DNA of 64,000 nucleotides from Deltaproteobacteria bacterium (GCA_002748835.1 PDTL01000021.1:1-64000), one strand, 5' to 3'; shown: positions 36,201 through 44,922, counted from the first letter of the stretch. Made by a program: numbers and translations. The notes: generated by a model not told the origin, from the sequence alone.

Positions 36201-36923
36201 CGCAAAATTTTTCAACTCCTGGTCATAGGTTCTGTTTGCCGGAAGGCGGACATCATCCGGTACTGCCGCTGTGGCGACCTGTGTCAGCTCATCATGTCCG
36301 AGCAGTGGTCCCGCAGTTGCCTGAACTTTATAGTAGGTAATATGACCATCCAGATTGATCAGATATGCGCAGTTGTCTGATTCCGACCAGCGGTAATAGT
36401 GGGCGATCCGGATATCAACAGGCCCCCACCCGGTGCCCTCCAGTTTATAATAAAGTCCCTGAAGATCGCAGGTACCCTGTTTATCTGGCTGATATCTCGG
36501 ATTTCTTGCATCGGTAATCACATAATTGAAGTCACGGGTTGCCGGCCAGGGTGCATAGGTCATTTCCGGATCATAATAGATCGTGTTGAACCGGGCGCAC
36601 TGGGTTTGCCAGAACATACGATACCCGTCTGTCAACAGGGAATATCCTGTTGAATAGGTGTTGTCATCATATGGGTCATCAAAAAGCCATCCGTAATCGG
36701 AACCCTCATACCAGAACGTACCGCCCTCCCCTTCAGCCATCATCATCTCGGCATCCATACTGCCCGAATCATCTAAAAGAAACATCAGGGTTGGCGGCGC
36801 ATCCTTGATATAAGATTCCACCGGCATCTGACTGATCTCAATGGCCGTGGCTGCGCCTGTCGCCACCACCAGCGGCAGCAGCAACGCCAAACCGATTTTT
36901 CCAAACAGAGCCTCCAGTTTCAT
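33270..36923 (-). CDS. pilY1: PilY1-like type IV pilus tip/assembly protein (copy A)
   Basis: A 1217-residue exported protein with a signal peptide (LALLLPLVVATGAATA), an N-terminal von Willebrand A-like region whose MIDAS is D51-DSGS (FLLDDSGSM), and a C-terminal PilY1/PilC beta-propeller (NTVFVGGNDGMLHAFNTEDG, YVDATPQLLKMDDHAYMVGG, RPILLETRCETTPWVIVAGN). After the propeller a further 180 or so residues contain EF-hand or dockerin-like calcium loops (DVNEDGRIDDADL, DRDGNGVISHDDL). PilY1 proteins cap the minor-pilin priming complex and act in adhesion and pilus extension. The upstream fimT-pilW-pilV-pilX genes supply its partners. Confidence 0.92.
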   Translation of the reverse strand: MKLEALFGKIGLALLLPLVVATGAATAIEISQMPVESYIKDAPPTLMFLLDDSGSMDAEMMMAEGEGGTFWYEGSDYGWLFDDPYDDNTYSTGYSLLTDGYRMFWQTQCARFNTIYYDPEMTYAPWPATRDFNYVITDARNPRYQPDKQGTCDLQGLYYKLEGTGWGPVDIRIAHYYRWSESDNCAYLINLDGHITYYKVQATAGPLLGHDELTQVATAAVPDDVRLPANRTYDQELKNFATWFSFYRKRVFVGKAAVMNAIKGLSGIRVGVYSLNHDSYEMPDGTISNNNGIVLPARDVGVMRNGQVVDQTDDILNALYRLNAEGATPLRSGLNDVGKYFDTQQSSVIKGANPYAAEANGGGCQQAFAIVITDGYWNSENGPGVGNADGSQASPFADTYSDTLADVAMYYYKTDLATDLPDDVPNTSEKTPCDTATHQHMVTYTVSFGMEGTLSLSDYLDDENNWLDPCFADNAPNWPQPERGEQTTIDDLMHAAVNGRGQYFSAKNPKTLSDSLKAVMQHISNRLKSGSSVAVSGQSLQTDQTLYQAFFRGSDWSGNLKKTTVSKEVNADTGAISAKFTDVWDAGSNISMDAHESRVIVTWDTEQKKGVPFRTVNLNAAMMDRLDPINPKKYLDFLRGKSDPTLRERSTPLGDFINSGPTLGPSMDPTARVGNTVFVGGNDGMLHAFNTEDGTERFAYIPGLVFDNLKRLSRKDYSHTCYVDATPQLLKMDDHAYMVGGLGRGGKGYYCLDVTTADAMKTETDVAAAIKWECTDALMGYTYSRPILLETRCETTPWVIVAGNGYNCEAGVARLMVINAQTGDVINRIAVDDDIADNGLSTPVVTETGDKAYIAYAGDVKGHIWKFDLTEEDPRSWKKAYRLFTTGEMTDPKPVAPILTEPEVMRACDSREGYMVLFGTGKLLHENDLTDSTPQYIYGIWDHGSTVAGHDRLMAQTIISTQTHTAGKVVRMFSNNAMDWYDSDTNSSGKEGWFVKLPGNNNPEDPAERVLEDIRIQVRNGRVNGISFTPNNAPCKGGGSSFVYRMNACTGGRVAGFEAQFDVNEDGRIDDADLTAVPIDVGDGMDAAEFLRYYGDSGDFEKLSVNGEIDEGSLSTVLSGKMLADYAALGITLPFSIWDRDGNGVISHDDLALFFSSVPMVPTGVQFDGMLHTPARLSVNTDYELNIYSTTGSDDIVTMLTRDPLDQGIVCWRELTN

Positions 36924-36968
36924 CGTCTCGTTCTCATCTTCGATTTGTTCGTGTTCATGGCGGGTGTA

Positions 36969-37439
36969 TCAGATCGAGGCTTTTCGGACATCCACCTCGA
37001 TCACCGCCAGACCGTCTTTCCCCTTGTAGCGTCCCCGAACCGTATAGGTCTTGATCCCACGGCCTTCCGTACGGGTCGATTCACCCGGCGTCGGCCCTTT
37101 CAAGCGCACGCGATACTGATGCGATTCCGCATCACCTTCATGAGCGGAAGCCGACTGCCAGTTGTCCGCATCACCATCATCCACAAGCGCGGCGAGATCC
37201 GCTGCCGTATCCGCCCGCATCAACGCAGCCGCCCCTTCAGTCGCCGCTGTTTCCGCCTTATAAAACGCCCGACGGTGCTGCCTGTCGTTCCCTGCAATCC
37301 GCAGCTCGATAGCGGCGTTATGTATCGCTGAATAGGCAATGAGGGTAGTAAAAAACAGCACGACCATCACCACCAGCAGCATGAGGCCAGACTCATCTGC
37401 CAGTGTTTCCTGTATATCCGGGTATTCGAACGTCGTCAT
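36969..37439 (-). CDS. pilX: PilX-like minor pilin (copy A)
   Basis: This 156-residue protein has a PilX-like N-terminus: DESGLMLLVVMVVLFFTTLIAYSA as a membrane-spanning helix followed by ELRIAGNDRQHRRAFYKAETA, the conserved PilX segment. Start ATG 37439 follows AAGGAGG; the Met at 37460 would overlap pilV. It belongs to the priming complex of the type IV pilus. The cleavage context (ADESG) is as in other PilX proteins. Confidence 0.85.
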   Translation of the reverse strand: MTTFEYPDIQETLADESGLMLLVVMVVLFFTTLIAYSAIHNAAIELRIAGNDRQHRRAFYKAETAATEGAAALMRADTAADLAALVDDGDADNWQSASAHEGDAESHQYRVRLKGPTPGESTRTEGRGIKTYTVRGRYKGKDGLAVIEVDVRKASI

Positions 37440-37452
37440 ACGCCCTCCTTGT

Positions 37453-37866
37453 CTAGTCAACCTTTACTTTCGCCGCTTTCATCGTGACTGCGCCTCTGGA
37501 CGGTGTATCGCCCGAAGTCGTTTTCGGGCCGCAGATAACCTCAATGGACTTATAGTCCTTATCAGCCGGGGCAGTTACGGTCCATGACAGCGAAAACGTT
37601 TTCTCGCCTTCCGACACATCGGCGCTGCCGTTACGGATGGATGCATACGGCATGGCCAGAAGACGCTCCATCTGATCCGACGCCAGCACGGCAGACCGGT
37701 TCAGATGTTTGGCGCTGATATTTCCTTTAATGGCGGACAGCTGAAGCCCTGCGATCCCAAGAAGCCCAATGGAAAAAATCGTCAGAGCGATCAAGAGTTC
37801 AATCAGTGAAAACCCACCCGCATGTCCTGTTTCCAAGGACGTCTGTCTTTCTTCTGTCTGCTTCAT
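37453..37866 (-). CDS. pilV: PilV-like minor pilin (copy A)
   Basis: This 137-residue prepilin has a type III signal cut at G|FSLIELLIALTIFSIGLLG with Glu+5, followed by LQLSAIKGNISAKHLNRSAVLASDQMERLLAMPY, the typical PilV segment. A leader of about 18 residues precedes the cleavage site; the binding site is weak, so the start is less certain. It lies between pilW and pilX in the minor-pilin operon. Confidence 0.85.
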   Translation of the reverse strand: MKQTEERQTSLETGHAGGFSLIELLIALTIFSIGLLGIAGLQLSAIKGNISAKHLNRSAVLASDQMERLLAMPYASIRNGSADVSEGEKTFSLSWTVTAPADKDYKSIEVICGPKTTSGDTPSRGAVTMKAAKVKVD

Positions 37867-37880
37867 TCTGCTTTTACTTT

Positions 37881-38588
37881 TTACATGTTCCGGCAGGACA
37901 CCAGCTGAGACATCATCAGACGGCGATACCCGTCATTGTCTCCGCGCCATATCTGGTTTCCCGGGGTTTTATACGTTTCGTTGTTCGTGTAATGTGGGTC
38001 CGCTTTTGCTGTTCGCGCCAGCAGGGTGATCTCTACCCCGGTTATATCCCGGTTAGCCGTCGGGCTAAGCGTCAGTCCCCCATCTTTCATGTGGTAAAAA
38101 AACTCAATTTTTTCAATATTGAGCGCAAAATATCGATGACTTTCCCCCGATGTTTCACGCCGCTTGAACACCCGCTTTAAATCATCCTTATCCGTATCTG
38201 CATCATAGCCGCCCCCGGCATCACCCAGCACGTAGGTCACGGTTGCCATCAATCGATCTTCCCCGGCATCGTCCACGCCCCCGGTGTCATCGTTGTTCGA
38301 TCCGTCACAGTCGCCCATATAACTCAGCTTGATCTGATCGCTTACAGCCGTGATAATGCCAGGTGTCTTGTTATCTGACGGATCCGGATCATACCCTGCC
38401 ATCCGAATATCCCGCTCGATCACACTCATGGCCACCCGAATATTCTGCTGCATCGCAGCGACCTGCTCCTGAATCACACGTGTCTCCACCTGAGTGATGT
38501 AGAAGTGATAAACAGCTGTCATCGCGATCGCCGATACGGCAATCCCAATCAGCAGCTCAATCAGCGTAAATCCATTTTCCGCATGCAT
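37881..38588 (-). CDS. pilW: PilW-like minor pilin (copy A)
   Basis: This 235-residue prepilin has a short leader and cleavage at G|FTLIELLIGIAVSAIAMTAVY, then NIRVAMSVIERDIRMAGYDPDP, a PilW hallmark. GGGGAGG precedes the ATG. It lies 17 bases after fimT and 14 bases before pilV. Confidence 0.88.
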   Translation of the reverse strand: MHAENGFTLIELLIGIAVSAIAMTAVYHFYITQVETRVIQEQVAAMQQNIRVAMSVIERDIRMAGYDPDPSDNKTPGIITAVSDQIKLSYMGDCDGSNNDDTGGVDDAGEDRLMATVTYVLGDAGGGYDADTDKDDLKRVFKRRETSGESHRYFALNIEKIEFFYHMKDGGLTLSPTANRDITGVEITLLARTAKADPHYTNNETYKTPGNQIWRGDNDGYRRLMMSQLVSCRNM

Positions 38589-38605
38589 TCGGATTGCCTC
38601 CCCTA

Positions 38606-39124
38606 TCAGTTAATATGTGAATAGCCTGACGGAGCCAATGTAATCTTTTTCGTTTTTTCATTTTCATGTTTCACGACCACATGACCATAGGAGGCTGACG
38701 CAAAGCCACGGCTGTTCAAGCACGCGGCATCATTGCTTGAAAAATGGATGTACGATAACGAAAGTGGTTTTTCAAAGTGTCTGGACCGAATCACAGGCTC
38801 ATCCGTATCCTGGGCTCCGTCGTTATCTGTATCTCTGAAAATCACGTAACTGCCGTTGGATTCCGTACTGAATACCACCCGAACATTGCAACACTCCTTA
38901 ATGGCTGTCATCCGTGCCATTTGAAAACTGGAATGAATATCCCTGGCAGCTGCGTTTAACACCTGGGATGCCTTCATGTCCATCAGGTTGGGCGCGGCAA
39001 TCATCGCCAGCACACCGGCAATGGCAATTGTCACCATCAGTTCCGTTGCCGTGAATCCGCCTGAAGCCACGAGTCCTATCACCACCCTTCGCTCCCAATC
39101 ATCAATCCGCCTGCAGAAGATCAT
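38606..39124 (-). CDS. fimT: FimT/GspH-like minor pilin (copy A)
   Basis: This 172-residue pseudopilin has an unusually long leader (about 22 residues) before G|FTATELMVTIAIAGVLAMIAAPNL, and then AAARDIHSSFQMARMTAIKE as in FimT/GspH proteins. Two Cys pairs occur in the globular part (ECCNV and ACLN). It is the first gene of minor-pilin operon A. A start at 39148 is possible; 39124 follows GGAG. Confidence 0.82.
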   Translation of the reverse strand: MIFCRRIDDWERRVVIGLVASGGFTATELMVTIAIAGVLAMIAAPNLMDMKASQVLNAAARDIHSSFQMARMTAIKECCNVRVVFSTESNGSYVIFRDTDNDGAQDTDEPVIRSRHFEKPLSLSYIHFSSNDAACLNSRGFASASYGHVVVKHENEKTKKITLAPSGYSHIN

Positions 39125-39249
39125 ACCGCTCCGTCCCTGCGTATACAAAAACTTGTTTAATTGAATTATTTATAAAATATTTTAAATAAATTTTTATCAC
39201 TATGCTTTATTTTTGTAAATAGAAATAATATAAAAACAAACTATTTTAC

Positions 39250-39300
39250 GTTTGCCTGCAAACAAAAAAAAGGCAAGTCGAATGAAATTCGACTTGCCTT
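39250..39300 (-). terminator. Terminator after pilus operon B
   Basis: aaggcaagtcgaat (39270-39283) and attcgacttgcctt (39287-39300) form a perfect 14-bp stem with a 3-base loop. On the minus strand it is followed by seven U (39270-39264) and then a short GTTTGC/GCAAAC inverted repeat. It lies 85 bases downstream of the second small exported gene and ends that operon. The AT-rich remainder of 39125-39384 should carry the promoter of operon A. Confidence 0.9.
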
Positions 39301-39384
39301 ACGTCTGTTATTTTGCCTTACGACTGGCTCACATCGCGTTATACCGATTCAACGGATCCGTTAACCGGCACCATCATTTACCGT

Positions 39385-39804
39385 TTAATCCTCCGGCAGG
39401 GAATCATATAGCCACCAGACCGACTCCAGTGTAGAATAATCGATCCTGCCGTCTTTGGTTTTAAATACAAGTCCCACATAATCTCCGGAACGAAAAAGGG
39501 CTGTGGACGCATTCAGGGACTGTTTTCGATTGAACCGCGTTCTGTCTGACACCGGATACTCCGAATCGTCAACAACAATTGTCTTTTCCATTAATCCATC
39601 CAGTGTTCCGGCCACATGAACAAATTCCGGATACCCGTGGTACAGGGGGACCATTGTTTTTCCGTCTTTCGATGGTTTTGTAAAATAAATCTGATCTGCC
39701 ATGACAGCGGTTACGCAAAAGGTCCAGAGGGTCATAACCATGCCTGCAAGCAGGCAGATTTTCTTGAAAATGAAAAGAAACCGATGATAAACCGGAAGCT
39801 GCAT
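39385..39804 (-). CDS. Small exported protein linked to PilY1 (copy B)
   Basis: This 139-residue protein has a signal segment (ICLLAGMVMTLWTFCVTAVMA), then MEKTIVVDDSEYPVSDRTRF and FRSGDYVGLVFKTKDG. It shares the pattern IxxDDSxYxxxxxTxFN...FxxGDxVGLxF with the protein after the first pilY1. Start ATG 39804 follows GGAGG. No known family is recognised; genomic linkage points to a PilY1-associated function. Confidence 0.7.
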   Translation of the reverse strand: MQLPVYHRFLFIFKKICLLAGMVMTLWTFCVTAVMADQIYFTKPSKDGKTMVPLYHGYPEFVHVAGTLDGLMEKTIVVDDSEYPVSDRTRFNRKQSLNASTALFRSGDYVGLVFKTKDGRIDYSTLESVWWLYDSLPED

Positions 39805-39894
39805 AGCGTCCTCCATATGTTTTCGTTGTGCCATTGTTTGGTCTCCTGCCCGGCAGTGCGGGAACAGGGTGTTCGTTCCCGCACTGTAACTGAA

Positions 39895-42800
39895 TTATTC
39901 TTTTTCCAACCAATAGTACATGCCCTTAATATCCTTGATAGTGGTGACGGTTTCCAGCGAATTGGCACCGGAGCTGGAGAAGATCTCCGTTGCTGTTTCA
40001 TCCGTGGTATCCACACTCACAGACGTGTGCAGCATACCGGTAAAGGACAAGCCGGTAGGTGCCAACAGAGCGGTTGTGAATATTTTCCTCAGGTCATCAA
40101 TCTCAATTGAACTCCCCCCACCAGCAAAGAAGGAGAAGGGAATGGTAATACCGGCAGATGCATACTGATCCGCAGTCAGTGACGTTCCGTCACCGTAGGT
40201 ATTCAGCAGTGCCTGCAGGGTAGCATCGGTGATCTCGCTACCACCGTTGCTGAGCACAGAGAAAGCCGATGCATCAAAATAGGTCGTGAACTCATCAATA
40301 TCGATCTCGGCACCGAATTCTCCGGTGATATCCAGCTCGACCAGGTCATCAGCATCCACATCGCCGTCACCGTCGATATCATACTGGGCCTTGGCAGACC
40401 GTGCACCGGTGCAGGCATTCAATTTATGAACAATGGAATTTCCACCGCCGTTACAGGGTGATTCATCGGGTATAAAAGAGATGATCTCCGCCAGTCCGGC
40501 AACAATTTTCACATCCTTCACCACCCGCTCGCCGGAAAGGGGAAGATCCAGATACCAACCGGTCTGATTCACGGTCCCTGCAGCATCGTACCACTCCACA
40601 TCATTGCTGCTGGTCATCCGGATATACTGTCCGCCAATATCCGGATTCTCCGTGTACGATATCACGGTCTGCTGCTGAAGATTTCCCGAATTTACCTCCC
40701 CATAATCCCAGATACCATAAATGGATTTTGTGGTCACATCATCCCGGTCATCACCGTGCAGGAACCGGCCGGTCCCGAAGACCACCATCACGGTGGATTC
40801 ATCTTCGCAATGCCGCATCACGTCCGGCTTGATGGTAATCGCATCACCGGACGCCACATGATACAGCGGCTGGCCGCTGTTAGCCACGGCCCAGAGTGCG
40901 GGCACCTTATTCGAAAGGTCAAATTTCCAGAGATTTCCTTTCAGATCACCGGCATAGGCATAATCAACCACGCCGTTTTCGTCCTTATCGATCAACGCTG
41001 GCGTGGCCAAACCGTTGTCATCGCCCACACTGGTTTCAATGACTTTCACAAATCCGCCATTGGCCGTATCGCCACCGGTAGCGGCATCGATGATGATCAG
41101 GGCTGCTTTGGCATCTGCCAGATGCCCTGTCGTGTCACCATCCCCGGACGGATCACTGTTGTAGCCGTTTCCGAAGACCACCACCCAGGTTGGACTGGCC
41201 GGATCCCCGGCCTTTACAAGAAGGGGCTCACTGAAGGTGTATCCCAGATTGCCATGGGTAAACTCCCACATAACAGCGTTTGCAATATCCGTCTCGGTTG
41301 TCGTGTCCGTGATGGTAGCCAAACCCGTCGCATTCAGGGCATAATACCCTTTTCCTCCTTTTCCCAGGCCACCCACCAGCAGGGTACCCACACTGGGGAT
41401 CATCATATAGTTGGGTGTCATGTCCACAAACAGCTCATGGGAATAGTCGATATCAGTCAGGTTATCCAGCCGGCCCAGGACAATACTCGGGATATACCCG
41501 AACAATTCCTTCCCATTGCTGGCATCAAATGCATGGAGCATTCCGTCGTTGGCGCCCACAAATACGGTGTTTCCCAACAGCAGCGGCGCAGAATGGATGA
41601 TATCCCCCAGCCGGCTCTCCCGTTCCCGGAATCCTGAGATCTCCGCACCGCGGATATAGTCTACCACCTGGATGGAATCCGTTCCCAGGGAGGCTTGCTG
41701 GGTTGCGGTGAGACGATCGTGCCTAAACGGAATACCGTCACTGCCATCGAATGTGACAATCCGGCGATCCGACAGCGCCATGGCATCCAGCTCATCTGCC
41801 GCATGCCACACAGGATCGGTATACGCCAGTTTTCCGGTGCTCGGGTCCACGGACAGGGTCCGCTTTGTCAGATCCCCGGTCCAGGTGGCCGAGGAATAAA
41901 GGGCCTGATACAGATCCGACCCGGACTGGACCTCTTCACCGCTCAACGCAGCCGAGGCACCGGAGGCCACGCGGTTCTCAATATCCTCCAGAGCGCTGGT
42001 CAGCGCATCGACCAAGGCCTGTGGATCAGAGGCACTGTAATAAACCCCACGGCCGTTGATGGCTGCATGGAGTAGATCATCAATTTTCCTCGCATTTCCA
42101 CTAACACCCGTCCATGTGGGATAAGAGTTGTTCACCAAAAAGCAGGGATCATCCGCATATTCCGGGATATCCGTTAACCCATCTTTGTTCAGGTCAGCCA
42201 GGGGAATCGTCCCTTCCACCCCAAAGGAAACCGTATACGTAACCATATGCTGCCAGCCCGCCATATCGCAGGAAGAGGTCGGCACATCATCGGGCAGATC
42301 TGATAAATCCTTTTTGTAATAGTACATGGCCACATCCGCCAGTGTATTCTCGTAGGTGTCTTGAAACGGGGCTCCCTGATCGCCATCTGCATTCCCCACA
42401 ACCGGAGCAGAGCCGTTCCAGTACCCATCTGTCATGGCAATGGCAAACATCTGCTGACACCCGCCGCCCATGGCAACGGTTTCATAGGGATTCACAGTGC
42501 TGATGTTGTTTGCCTCACCATCATAAAATTTTCCAACCTCCTGCAACGCCCTGCGCAAGGGGGTACCGCCGCTGGAAGTCATGGCATACAGGGCATCCAG
42601 CAGGTCACCGGTATTGTCATACAGCACGCTTTCCCGGGTCACCATCACATCCAGCGGAACCTGATTCAGACGCTGATGGATGCTGTAGAATCCGACGCGG
42701 ACCCCCTCAATATCATCGATCACCCGCCCTACTGCTGCTTTGGCGGCAAACTTCCGTGTCCGGTAGAATGAATACCACCTGGCAAAATTAATAAAATCCG

Positions 42801-43980
42801 TGGCCGCATCGGGATAGGTCCAGGTTTCGATTTTACCATCCACCACTTTGGTTGCGGTCTTAAGGGAGGCCGGGAGATCGGCCACAGGGGTCATTTCAGC
42901 ATAGGATACCCGGTAGTCCCCGGAGGCGCTCGGGTTAAACCGATAGTATTCCCGGGTGTTCTCACTGGTAAAATTGACCAGGTAGACCTGGCCGGTACTC
43001 TCTTCACGAAGGTAGTAGTGTGCATTCCGGATATAAATATTATTGTCCTCACCGGCGGGCATGAGTTTAACCGCGTCCGCACTTGTCCCGCCGGAGCTCG
43101 ATGTTCGTGTCAGCTTCACATACCCGGCCGTGCCTGCATTAAAAGAAAAATTCCCCCCAAAATTCCACCGGCCGGCATTCTCCTTTTGATTCATCACCGG
43201 CAAGTCGGTATCCCCTCCTGCATGATGCACCGTATACGTGGCCGCTTGATCCCGCGCGTCTCCCGGATTACACGCCCACCAGAGCCATACGCCGTAAGAA
43301 CCGGCTATTGGCACATCAAATCTCCAGGTCGCCGAGGCATTGTGTTTTGTTGTATAATAGGAACTGCCTTTATATTCCGTTTGATTATGACTCGACTCTA
43401 ACCAGTCATCACTACTGCATTCGAAAGCCGGGGCAGGCTGTAAATTATCCCTTACAAGATTTATACTCGACGAATCCGTCAGCGTATGGAAAATGGCCAG
43501 GAGATCGAAGGTCGGGAGTTTTGAAGGATCATTCCGGGGGTATCGGGCGTTGGATGAGTCGATGGTATAGTTGAATGTCGTTCCAGACGGCCACTCCACG
43601 TAGTCCATTTGCGGATTGTAATAGAGTTTGTTTGTCCCCTGCCACTGACATTCCCAGCGTTCTTTATTCGCATCGTCAAGACCGGAAAAAATATATTTTT
43701 TATAGTTGAATTTCCCTTGACCGGTCGCCATTCCGGGTTCCAGCGAAGATGACACCATCATCCCCCAGTTCATGCTCCCTGAATCATCAAGTACGAACAT
43801 GACGCTCGGCGGTGCCGGCTGAATTTCGGTTTCCATTGGATAATCACTGATGTTCGTACCCAATGCCGTACTCCCCATCAGCATGACCATCACAGCCAGT
43901 AAGGATGGCAGAAAAACCACTGTCAATGATCCGAGTGATGCATACCGTCCGGATCGCTTTCGTATCTGTTTACCGCGCAT
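39895..43980 (-). CDS. pilY1: PilY1-like protein with inserted golvesin-type domain (copy B)
   Basis: A 1361-residue exported paralogue of the copy A protein. After a signal peptide comes a von Willebrand A-like region (FVLDDSGSM, MIDAS from Asp65) that is interrupted at about residues 185-308 by a beta-sandwich unit resembling golvesin C-terminal domains (ATWRFDVPIAGSYGVWLWW, ATYTVHHAGGD, FNAGTAGYVKL). The PilY1 beta-propeller follows (NTVFVGANDGMLHAFDASNG, FVDMTPNYM, WVVVFGNGYNSDPSGDGDT). A C-terminal extension with a calcium-type loop DIDGDGDVDADDL is shared with copy A. GGGGG precedes the ATG. It should act at the pilus tip; the extra domain may bind a glycan or surface. Confidence 0.92.
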   Translation of the reverse strand: MRGKQIRKRSGRYASLGSLTVVFLPSLLAVMVMLMGSTALGTNISDYPMETEIQPAPPSVMFVLDDSGSMNWGMMVSSSLEPGMATGQGKFNYKKYIFSGLDDANKERWECQWQGTNKLYYNPQMDYVEWPSGTTFNYTIDSSNARYPRNDPSKLPTFDLLAIFHTLTDSSSINLVRDNLQPAPAFECSSDDWLESSHNQTEYKGSSYYTTKHNASATWRFDVPIAGSYGVWLWWACNPGDARDQAATYTVHHAGGDTDLPVMNQKENAGRWNFGGNFSFNAGTAGYVKLTRTSSSGGTSADAVKLMPAGEDNNIYIRNAHYYLREESTGQVYLVNFTSENTREYYRFNPSASGDYRVSYAEMTPVADLPASLKTATKVVDGKIETWTYPDAATDFINFARWYSFYRTRKFAAKAAVGRVIDDIEGVRVGFYSIHQRLNQVPLDVMVTRESVLYDNTGDLLDALYAMTSSGGTPLRRALQEVGKFYDGEANNISTVNPYETVAMGGGCQQMFAIAMTDGYWNGSAPVVGNADGDQGAPFQDTYENTLADVAMYYYKKDLSDLPDDVPTSSCDMAGWQHMVTYTVSFGVEGTIPLADLNKDGLTDIPEYADDPCFLVNNSYPTWTGVSGNARKIDDLLHAAINGRGVYYSASDPQALVDALTSALEDIENRVASGASAALSGEEVQSGSDLYQALYSSATWTGDLTKRTLSVDPSTGKLAYTDPVWHAADELDAMALSDRRIVTFDGSDGIPFRHDRLTATQQASLGTDSIQVVDYIRGAEISGFRERESRLGDIIHSAPLLLGNTVFVGANDGMLHAFDASNGKELFGYIPSIVLGRLDNLTDIDYSHELFVDMTPNYMMIPSVGTLLVGGLGKGGKGYYALNATGLATITDTTTETDIANAVMWEFTHGNLGYTFSEPLLVKAGDPASPTWVVVFGNGYNSDPSGDGDTTGHLADAKAALIIIDAATGGDTANGGFVKVIETSVGDDNGLATPALIDKDENGVVDYAYAGDLKGNLWKFDLSNKVPALWAVANSGQPLYHVASGDAITIKPDVMRHCEDESTVMVVFGTGRFLHGDDRDDVTTKSIYGIWDYGEVNSGNLQQQTVISYTENPDIGGQYIRMTSSNDVEWYDAAGTVNQTGWYLDLPLSGERVVKDVKIVAGLAEIISFIPDESPCNGGGNSIVHKLNACTGARSAKAQYDIDGDGDVDADDLVELDITGEFGAEIDIDEFTTYFDASAFSVLSNGGSEITDATLQALLNTYGDGTSLTADQYASAGITIPFSFFAGGGSSIEIDDLRKIFTTALLAPTGLSFTGMLHTSVSVDTTDETATEIFSSSGANSLETVTTIKDIKGMYYWLEKE
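43057..43428 (-). other. Golvesin-C-like domain inserted in PilY1 copy B
   Basis: This stretch encodes residues about 185-308 of the copy B PilY1. The pattern ATWRFDVP.AGSYGVWLWW, ATYTVHHAGG, and AGTAGYVKL..TSADAVKLMP follows the golvesin C-terminal / xanthan-lyase-associated domain. Copy A has only about 15 residues between the flanking blocks, so this is an insertion. Confidence 0.75.
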
Positions 43981-43992
43981 AATGCCCCCTAT

Positions 43993-44454
43993 TTAAATTT
44001 TCTTCTTAACGCCGATTTCTATTTCCACATGCCCGCTCTTCGCTCCGGTCGGCTGGTCATAAACACCGGCAATGATCAAGTTGTGCATGTTTTTAACGGT
44101 TCCGCTGCCGATGGACAGAGAATACCCACTGGCTATCCCCTGATCGTCGATGGCGTAAGTGAGCGTATTACTGCCGTCATCCAGATTCGCAGTCTCCTTG
44201 TTATTATTCAGATCAATGCCTTCCGCCTCCGGATTCACAGACAGTTCAAGGCGCTGGAACCCTTCTACGATGGCGGATTCAGCCAAATAGAACTGCTGGC
44301 GGTGGAGCCGGTCGTTTTGGGCAATCTGAAGGTCCACATCCGACGTGTTGATGGCGGAAAATCCGATAACCGTGATCAGCAGCATGATGATCAGGGTGAC
44401 CATGATCACAGACCCGCGTTCATCTGCTGCCGGATATACCGCATGCTTTTTCAT
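43993..44454 (-). CDS. pilX: PilX-like minor pilin (copy B)
   Basis: This 153-residue protein has DERGSVIMVTLIIMLLITVIGFSA as a membrane helix and VDLQIAQNDRLHRQQFYLAES, which aligns with IELRIAGNDRQHRRAFYKAET of copy A. Start ATG 44454 follows GGGGGAGG; the earlier Met at 44502 overlaps pilV. It lies 12 bases upstream of pilY1 copy B. Confidence 0.87.
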   Translation of the reverse strand: MKKHAVYPAADERGSVIMVTLIIMLLITVIGFSAINTSDVDLQIAQNDRLHRQQFYLAESAIVEGFQRLELSVNPEAEGIDLNNNKETANLDDGSNTLTYAIDDQGIASGYSLSIGSGTVKNMHNLIIAGVYDQPTGAKSGHVEIEIGVKKKI

Positions 44455-44494
44455 ATCTGCCTCCCCCGGTTCTTGCGAAATATTTCGCCGGTGG

Positions 44495-44896
44495 TTATTC
44501 ATAATCCTTCGCTTTCATAAAAGAGACCTGCGTTGAATGGGTTTTCACGCCCACATTCCAGAGGACCGTGAGCGTGATATTTTTGGTCTGTGCCGCGGTG
44601 TTCTCACTCACCACCCAGCTAGCCGTATATTTTCCCCCATCACCGAGACTGACAGCCGGGTGGGCGCCATCAGCGAGATCTGCATTCGTATAATTCAGTG
44701 CCATCAGCTGCTCGGCCTGTTCTCCAGCCCAGGCACCGCCCGTGGTAATGTTGAACGATGATGCGCGCCCCTGAACTGCCGCCACTTGAAGCGATGCAAT
44801 GGAGAGCACACCAATGGACAGCAGCACCAGAGCTATCATGATCTCGATCAGCGTAAACCCAGCTGCATCATTCTGCGCTTGCATGGTTTCAGCCAT
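44495..44896 (-). CDS. pilV: PilV-like minor pilin (copy B)
   Basis: This 133-residue prepilin is processed at G|FTLIEIMIALVLLSIGVLS, followed by LQVAAVQGRASSFNITTGGAWAGEQAEQLMALNY, the PilV pattern. Start ATG 44896 follows GGAGG. It is followed by pilX after 40 bases and preceded by pilW. Confidence 0.87.
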   Translation of the reverse strand: MAETMQAQNDAAGFTLIEIMIALVLLSIGVLSIASLQVAAVQGRASSFNITTGGAWAGEQAEQLMALNYTNADLADGAHPAVSLGDGGKYTASWVVSENTAAQTKNITLTVLWNVGVKTHSTQVSFMKAKDYE

Positions 44897-44922
44897 GAAG
44901 TCCTCCTTTACAGTAATTTGCA

